The notes under the pieces are model-generated. The model was not told the origin of the DNA. It searched no databases and worked only from the letters and a program-made list of their open reading frames with translations. The position numbers and the translations under genes are program-made. From Psychrobacter sp. UBA3962 (GTDB taxonomy: Bacteria > Pseudomonadota > Gammaproteobacteria > Pseudomonadales > Moraxellaceae), in the NCBI RefSeq assembly GCF_002385225.1, contig NZ_DGDC01000003.1:4186-68185 (forward strand): a stretch of DNA of 64,000 nt. Reading direction: 5' to 3'. This document shows positions 9,433 through 18,420 of the stretch, in pieces; positions within the stretch are counted from its first letter, which is position 1, and every line of letters begins with the position of its first letter.

Positions 9433-10020
9433 TTGTTAACCGAAAAATTTGATAATTTGGTTAAGCAGCTGCGGGTACTGCCAGGTGTGGGACAGAAGAC
9501 TGCCCAGCGCATGGCCTTGCACCTGCTTAATGGAAAAAGACCTCAAGGATCGGCCTTGGCGCAGGCTTTAGATATTGCCATGCATGGTATTATTGAATGC
9601 CAGCAATGCCACTCTTTTAGTGATGATGAGGTTTGCCCGATTTGTTTAGACCCCAGACGCGATGACAAGGTACTGTGCGTAGTGGAAACGGCTGCAGATG
9701 TGATGGCTATTGAACAATCTGGCGGCTATCGCGGTCGATATTTTGTGCTAGGCGGTCATTTGTCGCCGCTTGATGGTATTAATGCCGATGACCTTAATAT
9801 TGATCAGCTGGTTAATCGAGTGAAGGCCTCGCCTGTAGAGGAGCTGATTTTGGCCACCAGCACTACGGTGGAAGGTCAGACTACGGCGCATTTTATCTCT
9901 GAAGCGGTTCGTCGTCATGTGGGCAAGGTCACCCGTATAGCTCAAGGTATCCCGATGGGTGGAGAGCTTGAGTATTTAGATAGCATGACCCTTTCTCAAG
10001 CTTTGCAAAACCGCTCTTAG
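9433..10020 (+). CDS. recR: recombination mediator protein RecR
   Basis: RecR helps load RecA at gaps within the RecFOR pathway. The 195-residue protein shows the helix-hairpin-helix LPGVGQKTAQRMALHLL, a four-cysteine zinc finger (CQQCHSF and CPICLD), and the Toprim domain with VVETAADVMAIEQSG and GRYFVLGGHLSPLDGI. It ends with the conserved ARIxxGxPxGGELEYLD type of sequence. Translation begins at TTG, supported by AAAGGTG six bases upstream. The length matches the family. Confidence 0.97.
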   Translation: MLTEKFDNLVKQLRVLPGVGQKTAQRMALHLLNGKRPQGSALAQALDIAMHGIIECQQCHSFSDDEVCPICLDPRRDDKVLCVVETAADVMAIEQSGGYRGRYFVLGGHLSPLDGINADDLNIDQLVNRVKASPVEELILATSTTVEGQTTAHFISEAVRRHVGKVTRIAQGIPMGGELEYLDSMTLSQALQNRS

Positions 10021-10099
10021 TAATTAGTAAAATTTCTGGTTATAACCTCTATTTAACCCAAACTCCTATTTTTTATTTATCACGGTAAAGAAGACTTCC

Positions 10100-11398
10100 A
10101 TGACTCAGGTATCCACAGGCAGCATCCCCACTCAAGAGTCGACAGCAAAAACAGCGACTATTCACGACCCCAGTAAATTGCTTGATGTAGCAGCTATCAA
10201 AAGAGATTTGGAGGCTTCTACTGATTTACCAGTACACTGGGTATCTGACTTTGATGCTCTAGAGGCCTGTCTTGATGATTTAGAAACCCGAGATAGAGTG
10301 GCTTTAGATACCGAGTTTATTAAGCGCAGCACTTATTTCCCAATCCTTGCTCTGGTACAAATTAATACCGGTGACACTATCTATTTGATTGATGCGCCTA
10401 AGCTTGATTTGACCGAGTTTTGGGTGGTATTAGAAGAGATGCCGATGATGATTTGGCATGCCTGTGGCGAAGATTTGGGTATTTTTTACCTGTTATCAGA
10501 AAGCCCGGCATTAACCAATGTCTTCGATACTCAGATAGCGCTGTCTTATTTAACCGGTCAGTTGCAAATGGGTTATCAGCAGGCACTAAGTCAGGAGTTA
10601 GATATTCATGTTGAGAAAGGGGAGAGTCAATCAGATTGGTTGGCCCGACCACTGACCTATGAGCAAGAATGTTATGCCATTGATGATGTGCGTTATTTGC
10701 TTAATTTGTACGATATTTTACATCAGCAACTCGTCAAAAGAGATTTATTAGATAAGGTGATTGAAGACTGCCAGCTTTATACCAAAGAGTTGTATGAGGC
10801 GGCCAATATTGAAGATGATGCCACTTATTTGGCGATGGCTGATTTTCGTTATACCGGTGAACAATTGGCGGTGTTACAAGCCGTCTCTAGCTGGCGGGAA
10901 GCTTTGGCCCGTGCCACCAATCAACCGAAAACTTTTATTTTGAAAAAACAAGCGGTACGTGATGTGGTGGTGGAATTTCCGAAAAGCATCAAGCAACTGA
11001 CCCAAAAAACCACCATGCATCGCAGTATGATTCATCTATACGGCGATGAATTGATTGATATTATCAATAAAGCGCGCACTTTACCCGTTGAGGAGCAGCC
11101 CGCTCTAGTATTACCGCCTTATCGCTCTAAGGATAAGACGGTTTCAAAAGCGGTAAACCAGGTGATAAAAGAGTATGAGGCCGAGACTGGTGTTCCTGCC
11201 AACGTACTGATGCGCAAAAAGTGGCTGTCTCAGCTTTATGAAGTTGTTGCTTATGATTTGCCTATTGAGGATATTCCAGAAGGGCTAAAAGGGTGGCGTA
11301 ACCCCTGGGTAATGCAAACCCTAATTCCGCTACTCGAAACTTATAAGCAGCAACTAAAAGAAGGTATGCGTATGCAGCAAGAAGAGGATGAGTTATAG
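10100..11398 (+). CDS. rnd: ribonuclease D
   Basis: 3'-5' exoribonuclease that trims tRNA precursors. The DEDD nuclease motifs are present: Exo I DTEFIKRSTYFP (D70, E72), Exo II around WHACGEDLGIFY, and Exo III YAIDDVRYLLNLYDIL. An HRDC domain follows (LAVLQAVSSWREALA) and then a second HRDC-like helical part. The length of 432 residues is longer than E. coli RNase D (375), partly through a 45-residue N-terminal extension. It is convergent with the lipase gene, whose stop is only 10 bases away. Confidence 0.93.
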   Translation: MTQVSTGSIPTQESTAKTATIHDPSKLLDVAAIKRDLEASTDLPVHWVSDFDALEACLDDLETRDRVALDTEFIKRSTYFPILALVQINTGDTIYLIDAPKLDLTEFWVVLEEMPMMIWHACGEDLGIFYLLSESPALTNVFDTQIALSYLTGQLQMGYQQALSQELDIHVEKGESQSDWLARPLTYEQECYAIDDVRYLLNLYDILHQQLVKRDLLDKVIEDCQLYTKELYEAANIEDDATYLAMADFRYTGEQLAVLQAVSSWREALARATNQPKTFILKKQAVRDVVVEFPKSIKQLTQKTTMHRSMIHLYGDELIDIINKARTLPVEEQPALVLPPYRSKDKTVSKAVNQVIKEYEAETGVPANVLMRKKWLSQLYEVVAYDLPIEDIPEGLKGWRNPWVMQTLIPLLETYKQQLKEGMRMQQEEDEL

Positions 11399-11408
11399 GC
11401 GGATGAGC

Positions 11409-12137
11409 TTATGGCTTTTCATTAGCAGACTTTTTGATCGTAGGTCTTTTAAACATGCCATGATCCAAAAAATAAGCGGTTTGGTCTGCTACGGTCTGAT
11501 TAATTAACATTCCGGTATGCGAGACAGGAAGAATAATATGGTCGGTTGCTGACTCAAGCTTGGTTTCATAGACATAGACCGTCCCATCATGCTCACAGTG
11601 AGGGTAGCTAAGTTTTGACTTTTGGTTGTGATAGTTAAGCACTATTTGCCCCAGACCATAAGGGGTATTACCGGCGATTACTCCCAAGCTAACCCCTTTT
11701 TTTAGGGGCGCATTCTGTCCATCTAATGCATTTTTATAAGCATTACCCACCAAAGGCGATAGTAAATTATTTACATATTTAGCAGTGGTGCTGCCTTTGT
11801 GAGGGGTGCCCAAAGTAACGCAGCGTCCGATCTTCCATTGTGGATACCGTGAAATAAAATCTCTAATTACCAGTCCGCCTAAGCTATGACCCACCAGATT
11901 GATGGCAACCGAGGGGTCATGGTTGTCTAACAGCCAACTATTAAGACTATTACTGTGCTTATCGATACTATCGCGTAGGCTGTAATAGTTATGCTGATAG
12001 GTAGCAAAGCCTCGACTTTGTAGCTGCATTGCTAAAGGCTGCATAATCCAAGCTTTTTGATGTAGCCCATGTATTAATACCACAAAGGGCTTGTGAGGAG
12101 GGTTGGAGGACGCAGGCGATGACTTAGATTTTGACAA
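11409..12137 (-). CDS. alpha/beta hydrolase, lipase/esterase of the EstA type
   Basis: Predicted lipase of 242 residues. It has the oxyanion motif VLIHGLHQKAW, a nucleophile elbow GHSLGG with serine at about residue 85, and TLGTPHKGS typical of triacylglycerol lipases and PGAP1-like hydrolases. The likely catalytic histidine is in LPVSHTGML. No signal peptide is seen, so the enzyme should be cytoplasmic. The start is TTG with AGGA about eight bases upstream. The substrate is not determinable. Confidence 0.82.
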   Translation of the reverse strand: MSKSKSSPASSNPPHKPFVVLIHGLHQKAWIMQPLAMQLQSRGFATYQHNYYSLRDSIDKHSNSLNSWLLDNHDPSVAINLVGHSLGGLVIRDFISRYPQWKIGRCVTLGTPHKGSTTAKYVNNLLSPLVGNAYKNALDGQNAPLKKGVSLGVIAGNTPYGLGQIVLNYHNQKSKLSYPHCEHDGTVYVYETKLESATDHIILPVSHTGMLINQTVADQTAYFLDHGMFKRPTIKKSANEKP

Positions 12138-12268
12138 AAGTGGTTCCTAATTGTGATTATGTAGGTTTATAAAGTGATTTAGTTGTGAATATCACTTTAA
12201 AGATTATAAATAGAGCGTTAAGGTTTATAAGTTAAAAAATGTCAGTAAAAGTTAATCTGATCTTATAG

Positions 12269-12308
12269 ATATAAAAAAACCTTCAAGTCTTAGACCTGAA
12301 GGTTTTTT
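12269..12308. terminator. bidirectional intrinsic terminator downstream of gcvP
   Basis: CCTTCA-GTCT pairs with AGAC-TGAAGG (one mismatch), flanked by seven A on one side and six T on the other. It ends gcvP on the minus strand about 50 bases after the stop, and could also work on the plus strand. Confidence 0.88.
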
Positions 12309-12354
12309 GTTGTCACTATAAAATCAACAGTAGCTATAAGTTAGTAGTCGCTGA

Positions 12355-15249
12355 TTACATATAGTTTTCGATACTTGGGCAGCTACACATTAGGTTCTTA
12401 TCGCCATACACATCATCGATACGACCGACGGTCGGCCAGAATTTATGCTGACGGATATAGTCTAATGGGAATGCAGCAGTATCACGGCTGTATGGATAGT
12501 TCCACTCGTCGCTAGTGATAACGAACGCTGTGTGCGGGGCGTTAACCAATGGGTTATTGTCAGCCGTCCAGCCATCAGTGCCTTCTTTCACTTTAAGCGC
12601 TTCTTGCTTAATAGATTTCAGCGCAGAGATAAAGCGGTCAAGCTCATGCTTGGCTTCAGACTCTGTTGGCTCAATCATTAGCGTACCCGCTACTGGGAAG
12701 CTCATGGTTGGGGCATGGAAACCATAGTCCATCAGACGCTTAGCGATGTCTGCTTCAGTGATGCCAGTCTCTTCTTTAAGCGGACGGATATCAATAATAC
12801 ATTCGTGCGCCACACGGCCATTCTTACCGGTGTAAAGTACAGGGTAATCATCTTGTAGCTGGCTGGCCACATAGTTGGCGTTTAATAGCGCTGTTTTAGT
12901 CGCTTGTAGCAGACCATCACGGCCCATCATGGTGATGTACATCCATGAGATAGGTAAGATGCTGGCTGAACCATAAGGGGCTGCTGAGACCGCAGTGGTG
13001 TCTTGAGTGGCATTAAATACTGGAGCCACACTATGGTTGGCTTTGAAAGGCGCTAAGTGAGCCTTCATACCGATAGGGCCCATGCCTGGACCGCCGCCGC
13101 CGTGTGGGATACAGAATGTTTTGTGCAGGTTCATGTGCAGTACGTCAGCACCCACTTCAGCAGGCTGCATGATACCCACTTGAGCGTTCATGTTGGCCCC
13201 ATCCATATACACTTGACCACCATGGCTGTGAATTAAATCACAGATATCACGAATACCGGCTTCAAACACACCATGAGTAGACGGATAGGTAATCATTAGC
13301 GCACCTAAGTTTTCGCTGTGCTCTTCACACTTCGCTTTTAGGTCTTCAACGTCAACGTTACCATTTTCATCAGTGGCGATTACGACGACTTTCATACCCA
13401 TCATCTGCGCGGTAGCGGGGTTGGTGCCATGAGCAGATTTAGGAATCAAACACACATCGCGGTTGGTTTGACCCAGTGACTCATGGTAGCGGCGAATGGC
13501 CAGTAGACCCGCATATTCGCCTGATGCCCCAGAGTTTGGCTGCATTGAGATATCATCAAAGCCGGTGATGGCTTTTAATTGCTCTTGTAAGCTTTCAATC
13601 ATGGCCACGTAGCCGGTTACTTGGTCTTGCGGTGCAAAAGGATGCACGTTAGCAAACTCGTTCCAAGTAATCGGTAGCATTTCACTGGTGGCATTTAATT
13701 TCATGGTACAGCTGCCCAGTGAAATCATACTGCGGTTCATGGCCAAGTCTTTGTCTTCAAGCTTCTTCAAATAACGAAGCATTTCATGCTCAGTGTGGTG
13801 TGAGTTGAACACTGGATGAGTCAAGATGGCGTCAGTACGTAGAACCGCGTCGTTTAAAGAAACTTTCGCTTCGCTAGGTAACGCTTCAGCTTTGTTGGTA
13901 AATAACTGAGTTAAGGTTTCGAAATCTGCTGAGTTACTGGTTTCAGAGAAAGAAACAGACAGTTTGCTGTCACCTTCACGCCACAAGTTGTAGCCCACAT
14001 TTTCTGCATTTTCATAGATTTGAGTGGCCAATCTTTCAGAGCCACAGTCTACTAATACCGTGTCGAAGATTTGATCGTGAATAACGCTTAATTCACCGCC
14101 GGCTGCTTTGATAACATCGCTAAAAGCAGTGGCCATAGCATGGATACGAGTGGCAATGCGTTTTAAACCTTCAGGGCCATGATAGACCGCGTACATACCA
14201 GCTAGGTTGGCCAACAATACTTGAGAAGTACAGATGTTTGAGTTGGCTTTTTCGCGGCGGATGTGTTGCTCACGAGTTTGTAGCGCCATACGTAAGGCAG
14301 TGTTGCCTTGAGCATCTTTTGAAACCCCGATAATACGACCAGGAGCAGAGCGTTTTGCTTTATCAGAAAAAGCAAAGTAGGCCGCATGTGGACCGCCAAA
14401 GCCCATTGGGATACCAAAGCGCTGAGTACTACCTAAAGCCACATCAGCACCCATAGCAGCTGGTGATTTTAATAACACCAAGCTCATGATGTCACTGACC
14501 ACTAGGGCATAAGTTTTGTTCTCTTTAACTGCGGCTATTACGTCTGTTAAGTCAACGACATCACCCTCACGGCCAACATATTGGAATAAAGCACCGAAGA
14601 AATCGCCTGATTTGGCAGTTTCAAAATCGCCAACCACAACGTCCCAACCAAAATATTTGGCACGGGTACAAATAACGTCTAAAGTTTGGGGGTAAACACG
14701 CTCATCAACGAAGAATTGATTTGATTTGCTTTTGCTAACACGCTTGGCCATTGCCATACCTTCAGCGGCAGCAGTGGCTTCATCAAGCAGTGAGGCACCG
14801 GCCAATTCCAAGCCAGTAAGGTCAATACAAACTTGTTGGAAGTTCAATAAAGCTTCAAGACGACCTTGTGAGATTTCAGCTTGATAAGGCGTATAAGCGG
14901 TGTACCAGCCTGGATTCTCTAGGATATTGCGCTGTATAACCGCTGGCATGCGTACTGGTGAATAGCCTTGGCCGATGTAGCTTTTGTTCACGGTAATGTC
15001 ATCTGCCATAGTACGTAGCTTGGCCAGAGCATTGTGCTCACTCATGGCTTTTGGCAGGTCTAACTCGCGGTTCATGCGTACAGCTTCAGGCACGGTATCA
15101 GCAATAAAGCTATCCATGTCATCATAGCCAACCGCTTTAAGCATTTCTGCTTGATCGTTAGCACCTGAACCTAAGTGTCTGGCTACAAAACGTGCTTCGT
15201 CAAATAGACCGTCAAAAGATAGGTTAGAGTTTGTGTTTTGGGAGGTCAT
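12355..15249 (-). CDS. gcvP: glycine dehydrogenase (decarboxylating), P protein
   Basis: Homodimeric P protein of the glycine cleavage system; it decarboxylates glycine and passes the aminomethyl group to the lipoyl arm of GcvH. The 964-residue single-chain form matches the gammaproteobacterial GcvP, with the N-terminal half starting at RHLGSGANDQAEML and the C-terminal half carrying the PLP lysine in NLHKTFCIPHGGGGPGMGP. A glycine-rich MQPNSGASGEYAGL motif precedes it. AAGGA is well placed before ATG. It is the last gene of the minus-strand gcv locus, 125 bases after an unknown gene, with no aptamer of its own, so it depends on read-through or an unseen promoter. Confidence 0.98.
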   Translation of the reverse strand: MTSQNTNSNLSFDGLFDEARFVARHLGSGANDQAEMLKAVGYDDMDSFIADTVPEAVRMNRELDLPKAMSEHNALAKLRTMADDITVNKSYIGQGYSPVRMPAVIQRNILENPGWYTAYTPYQAEISQGRLEALLNFQQVCIDLTGLELAGASLLDEATAAAEGMAMAKRVSKSKSNQFFVDERVYPQTLDVICTRAKYFGWDVVVGDFETAKSGDFFGALFQYVGREGDVVDLTDVIAAVKENKTYALVVSDIMSLVLLKSPAAMGADVALGSTQRFGIPMGFGGPHAAYFAFSDKAKRSAPGRIIGVSKDAQGNTALRMALQTREQHIRREKANSNICTSQVLLANLAGMYAVYHGPEGLKRIATRIHAMATAFSDVIKAAGGELSVIHDQIFDTVLVDCGSERLATQIYENAENVGYNLWREGDSKLSVSFSETSNSADFETLTQLFTNKAEALPSEAKVSLNDAVLRTDAILTHPVFNSHHTEHEMLRYLKKLEDKDLAMNRSMISLGSCTMKLNATSEMLPITWNEFANVHPFAPQDQVTGYVAMIESLQEQLKAITGFDDISMQPNSGASGEYAGLLAIRRYHESLGQTNRDVCLIPKSAHGTNPATAQMMGMKVVVIATDENGNVDVEDLKAKCEEHSENLGALMITYPSTHGVFEAGIRDICDLIHSHGGQVYMDGANMNAQVGIMQPAEVGADVLHMNLHKTFCIPHGGGGPGMGPIGMKAHLAPFKANHSVAPVFNATQDTTAVSAAPYGSASILPISWMYITMMGRDGLLQATKTALLNANYVASQLQDDYPVLYTGKNGRVAHECIIDIRPLKEETGITEADIAKRLMDYGFHAPTMSFPVAGTLMIEPTESEAKHELDRFISALKSIKQEALKVKEGTDGWTADNNPLVNAPHTAFVITSDEWNYPYSRDTAAFPLDYIRQHKFWPTVGRIDDVYGDKNLMCSCPSIENYM

Positions 15250-15374
15250 GGCAGTCCTTAGTTAAAGTTAGGGGTGGAGGAACTTAATAAGAGGGTTTAA
15301 TAACAAAAATTAATTTTTAGGGATAAAGCTGCTAAGCAATTTTGATGTATGCTGATTTTTCTAAAAACTATATA

Positions 15375-16181
15375 CTACTTCTCAAATAAGCTGCTATCCG
15401 AGCCGATCCACATTCCACTACCTAAATATACAGGCTCTCCAGAGTCGTCAATGGAAAACTGGTCATAAAGGCTTTGAGATCTGGACTTTCTATTTTCTCG
15501 TCTCTGCACTTGAAGAGTTTCATGTTTTTGTTTGAGAACATTGTCCTGTTTGTTTGAACTTCCTACAGGTATAAAATATTTGTCTAAATTAACCTCGTTA
15601 TTCATAAAGCTATGACTGAATCTTATAATGCCTTCAAATAAATTGAAGGTAGTATGAGCTAAATGATGTCTAACGAACTTTACACTAACAAAGTTTCTCA
15701 GACTTTCATCTTTCTTGATATTTAAATAAGTATCGGTTCTATTGAATAAGCGTGGAAACTTTCCTGACATTAGTTCTAAATCTACACCGTTTTTTCGTAT
15801 TAAAATAAAAGCTGTTCTTGAATTATTTGTATATGTTAAAACGAGTTTATATGTAGTATGACCATATGAAAGCGTTTGCCAGTTTCTAGCTTTGAGTAGG
15901 TCTATTAGAGAGTTTGAAGATACAACGCCAATTTCAATAGGTTTTATACATGGGGGATAGAAAGCTCCGTTAATACTTATGGCTTCAGATATTTTGCAAT
16001 AAATTGTTTTTTTACAATCCCAATTTAAATACTTAACTCTATTAACGATGCAACGGTAAATAACATCGTTTTTATTAAGAACTAGAACTTCATCATTAGG
16101 TTTTAAATCTGTTCTAAAACATTCAACAGGGTATTCTGTATTGCCATTTAGGTCTCTTACTAAAGCAATGAGGTAACTCAT
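15375..16181 (-). CDS. hypothetical protein, 268 residues, within the gcv locus
   Basis: I do not recognise this protein. It has no signal peptide or membrane helix. The first 60 residues (MSYLIALVRDLNG, then LVLNKNDVIYRCIV) look like a small beta-rich fold. The middle is basic and beta-rich. From about residue 205 to 235 comes a charged linker rich in Q, K, R and S. The C-terminal tail contains YLGSGMWIG, an acidic and aromatic stretch that may be a small separate motif. The coding DNA is visibly more AT-rich than the flanking gcv and nitroreductase genes, which hints at later acquisition. It lies 58 bases after the second nitroreductase gene and 125 bases before gcvP on the same strand. Confidence 0.6.
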   Translation of the reverse strand: MSYLIALVRDLNGNTEYPVECFRTDLKPNDEVLVLNKNDVIYRCIVNRVKYLNWDCKKTIYCKISEAISINGAFYPPCIKPIEIGVVSSNSLIDLLKARNWQTLSYGHTTYKLVLTYTNNSRTAFILIRKNGVDLELMSGKFPRLFNRTDTYLNIKKDESLRNFVSVKFVRHHLAHTTFNLFEGIIRFSHSFMNNEVNLDKYFIPVGSSNKQDNVLKQKHETLQVQRRENRKSRSQSLYDQFSIDDSGEPVYLGSGMWIGSDSSLFEK

Positions 16182-16239
16182 GGTAATCTAAATTCCAAAC
16201 ATAGAAAAATATCGACATGAAAATCTGTTAACTTGTAAA

Positions 16240-17025
16240 TTAAACGTGCTTAACAAATTGGTCGTAATCGAACCTAAATTGTTCGTTATAAATACCGTTG
16301 TCGCTTCTTTCGCCTGCACCAATCATCATGGCAATATGGTGATGACGGGTTAAGCCTAGTAGTTTTTTCATACCCGGCTCATCAAATCCGCCCATCGGGC
16401 AGCTATCAAATCCGTATGCTCTTAGCGCCAACATTAAGTTTTCAGCTGCTAAAAACGTATTGCTAAGTGCCCATTTTACTTGGTCAGCCTGAGTGTAATA
16501 AGGCGTGACTACAGGACCTTTAACTTTACGATGTACGGTGGTAAATCCCCATTTGACCACGGCTAGTGCATTAATTGGATCTTGGGTATAAACCAGTGGA
16601 ATAAGCTTTTCGTAATATCTCTTAACCTTTGCCGGTACTGGCTGTTGTGGATATTCTTTAATAATTTGCTTACTGTGTTGTCGCCAGTTATCGGTACGCG
16701 CAACAACGGCTATCAATCTATTAGAGGTCTTGGCTGCGTTTTGTCCCAGGCAAAGCTTAACTGCTTTTTTCTTAACCTCTTCTGAATCAATAACATAAAA
16801 CTCCCACTGCTGAAGGTTACTGGCATTGGGCGCAAGCATTGCCATGCGCAAACAATCTTTAAGAACCTCATCAGGGATAGGGGTGTCGGTAAAACGTCTT
16901 ACGGATCGACGTGACTCAATCACCTGTTTAAAAGCCTCTAGGTGCGGTGCGTTTAGGCTACCTGACTCTGATTGATGGCTTTTTTGGCTTTCTATATGAG
17001 GTTCATTTTGCGACTGTTTTGTCAT
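16240..17025 (-). CDS. nitroreductase family protein (second of a tandem pair)
   Basis: FMN-dependent oxidoreductase of about 261 residues. The flavin-binding N-terminus ESRRSVRRFTDTPIP is followed by MLAPNASNLQQWEFYVI and a C-terminal GFDSCPMGGFDEPG segment. It is a clear paralogue of the gene just upstream at 17112-17906, with the same length and motifs. The physiological substrate is unknown; the family reduces nitro compounds, quinones or flavins. The ATG at 17025 (MTKQSQ) is preferred because AAAGGA lies ten bases before it; an ATG three codons earlier is too close to that site. The gene sits between gcvH and gcvP on the same strand. Confidence 0.88.
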   Translation of the reverse strand: MTKQSQNEPHIESQKSHQSESGSLNAPHLEAFKQVIESRRSVRRFTDTPIPDEVLKDCLRMAMLAPNASNLQQWEFYVIDSEEVKKKAVKLCLGQNAAKTSNRLIAVVARTDNWRQHSKQIIKEYPQQPVPAKVKRYYEKLIPLVYTQDPINALAVVKWGFTTVHRKVKGPVVTPYYTQADQVKWALSNTFLAAENLMLALRAYGFDSCPMGGFDEPGMKKLLGLTRHHHIAMMIGAGERSDNGIYNEQFRFDYDQFVKHV

Positions 17026-17111
17026 TTTTAGCATGTCCTTTGCAAATTAAGTGTTGTTTAATACCTTTAATATTCAGTAAGTGTTATTTGAATAGGTGTC
17101 ATTGAGAAAAA

Positions 17112-17906
17112 TTAAACCCGTTTAACGAATTTATCGTAATCAAAACGGAATTGGCTGTGATAAATACCTCTTTCGGCACGCTCACCAGCAGCTATCATCA
17201 TAACCACATGGTGGTGGTCACTAAGATTGAGTAATTTTTTTAAAGCAGGCTCATCAAAGCCGCCCATAGCACAGCTATCAAAGCCGTGAGCACGAAGGGC
17301 TAAAATCAAGTTTTCGGCAGCCAGTGCTGTGTTATACATGGCCCAGTTTCTGATGTCCTCATAGGTATAACAAGGGGTTTTAATGGGGCCTTTAAATTGT
17401 CTTACCGCTTTGGTCATTCCCCATTTAACGGCAGAGAAAACCCCTGCAGGACCTCGTAGGAAATCCATGGGGACAATTTTTTCATAGTAGTCGCGTACTT
17501 TTTTTGGGGCTTTGCCATCTGGAAAGTCACGAATATTTTGTTTGGCATGGTCGCGCCAAGTATCGGTTCTTGCAACCACAGCAATCAACTTATTGGCGGT
17601 TCTTGCTGCATTTTGGTTCATACAAATTTTACTGGCTTTACTACGCTTATCTGGGGTTTCAATAACATAGAACTCCCAAGGCTGAAGGTTGCTTGAGTTA
17701 GGAGCAAGCATGGCTAAGCGCAAGCAGTCTTGTAGTACTTCATCGGGAATAGGGGTGTCAGTAAATCTTCTTACTGAACGACGAGACTCAACTACCTCTG
17801 TGAAGGCGGCTAAATTCTTTGATGATCTAATATCTTGCATAGCAACACCTTGATCTGTTTTAGTCTCTTGGGTGGGGGTAGGACTTCCTTGGTCTTGTTG
17901 TGACAT
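17112..17906 (-). CDS. nitroreductase family protein (first of a tandem pair)
   Basis: FMN-dependent nitroreductase of 264 residues. The motif ESRRSVRRFTDTPIPDEVL lies at about residue 40, followed by LAMLAPNSSNLQPWEFYVI and a C-terminal GFDSCAMGGFDEPALKKLL. The last 80 residues closely match the neighbouring paralogue, which points to tandem duplication with divergence of the N-terminal 35 residues. It lies 109 bases after gcvH on the same strand. The link to glycine metabolism is positional only; a flavin reductase or quinone reductase role is equally possible. Confidence 0.88.
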   Translation of the reverse strand: MSQQDQGSPTPTQETKTDQGVAMQDIRSSKNLAAFTEVVESRRSVRRFTDTPIPDEVLQDCLRLAMLAPNSSNLQPWEFYVIETPDKRSKASKICMNQNAARTANKLIAVVARTDTWRDHAKQNIRDFPDGKAPKKVRDYYEKIVPMDFLRGPAGVFSAVKWGMTKAVRQFKGPIKTPCYTYEDIRNWAMYNTALAAENLILALRAHGFDSCAMGGFDEPALKKLLNLSDHHHVVMMIAAGERAERGIYHSQFRFDYDKFVKRV

Positions 17907-18015
17907 AACCTATTTATCCCTAAATAGTTAATGATATAAGGGTGAAAATAACTAAGCGTCGCCTCAAAGATGAAACAACGCCGTTCACGCCTTGTTAAAG
18001 ATACAAGCCCATCAA

Positions 18016-18396
18016 TTATAGGTCAGCTTGATACTCTTCAGCTGACAGTAGTGAGTCAAAGTCGTCAGCATTGTCAGGCTTAATGCGGTACATCCAGCCA
18101 TCACCATATGGGTCGGTGTTGATAACTTCTGGATCGTCTTCAAGCGCTTCGTTGATGGCTACCACTTCGCCAGTGATAGGCGCATAAACATCTGAAGCTG
18201 CTTTAACAGACTCAACCACAGCCACTTCATCATCAACTGCTACCGTATCACCCACATCTGGAAGTTCAACATAGACGATATCGCCAAGGGCGTCTTGAGC
18301 ATGGTCAGTAATACCAACGGTGATGGTGCCGTCATCTTCCATGCGTAACCATTCGTGGCTAGCAACATACTTTAATTCTGATGGAACATTACTCAT
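18016..18396 (-). CDS. gcvH: glycine cleavage system H protein
   Basis: Lipoyl carrier of the glycine cleavage complex. The 126-residue protein has HEWLRMEDDGTITVGITDHAQ, the lipoylation site ESVKAASDVYAPI with lysine at about residue 65, and the conserved C-terminal WMYRIKPDN. AGGAG is well spaced before the ATG. It is read from the gcvT promoter, 24 bases after the exported-protein gene. Confidence 0.98.
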   Translation of the reverse strand: MSNVPSELKYVASHEWLRMEDDGTITVGITDHAQDALGDIVYVELPDVGDTVAVDDEVAVVESVKAASDVYAPITGEVVAINEALEDDPEVINTDPYGDGWMYRIKPDNADDFDSLLSAEEYQADL

Positions 18397-18420
18397 AAAT
18401 TTCTCCTAGGGTTAAAAAAG

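Noticed and set aside
15250..15374. Possible glycine riboswitch in front of gcvP
   Set aside because: The gap lacks the GGAGAG, CCGAAGG and GGACAG words on either strand.
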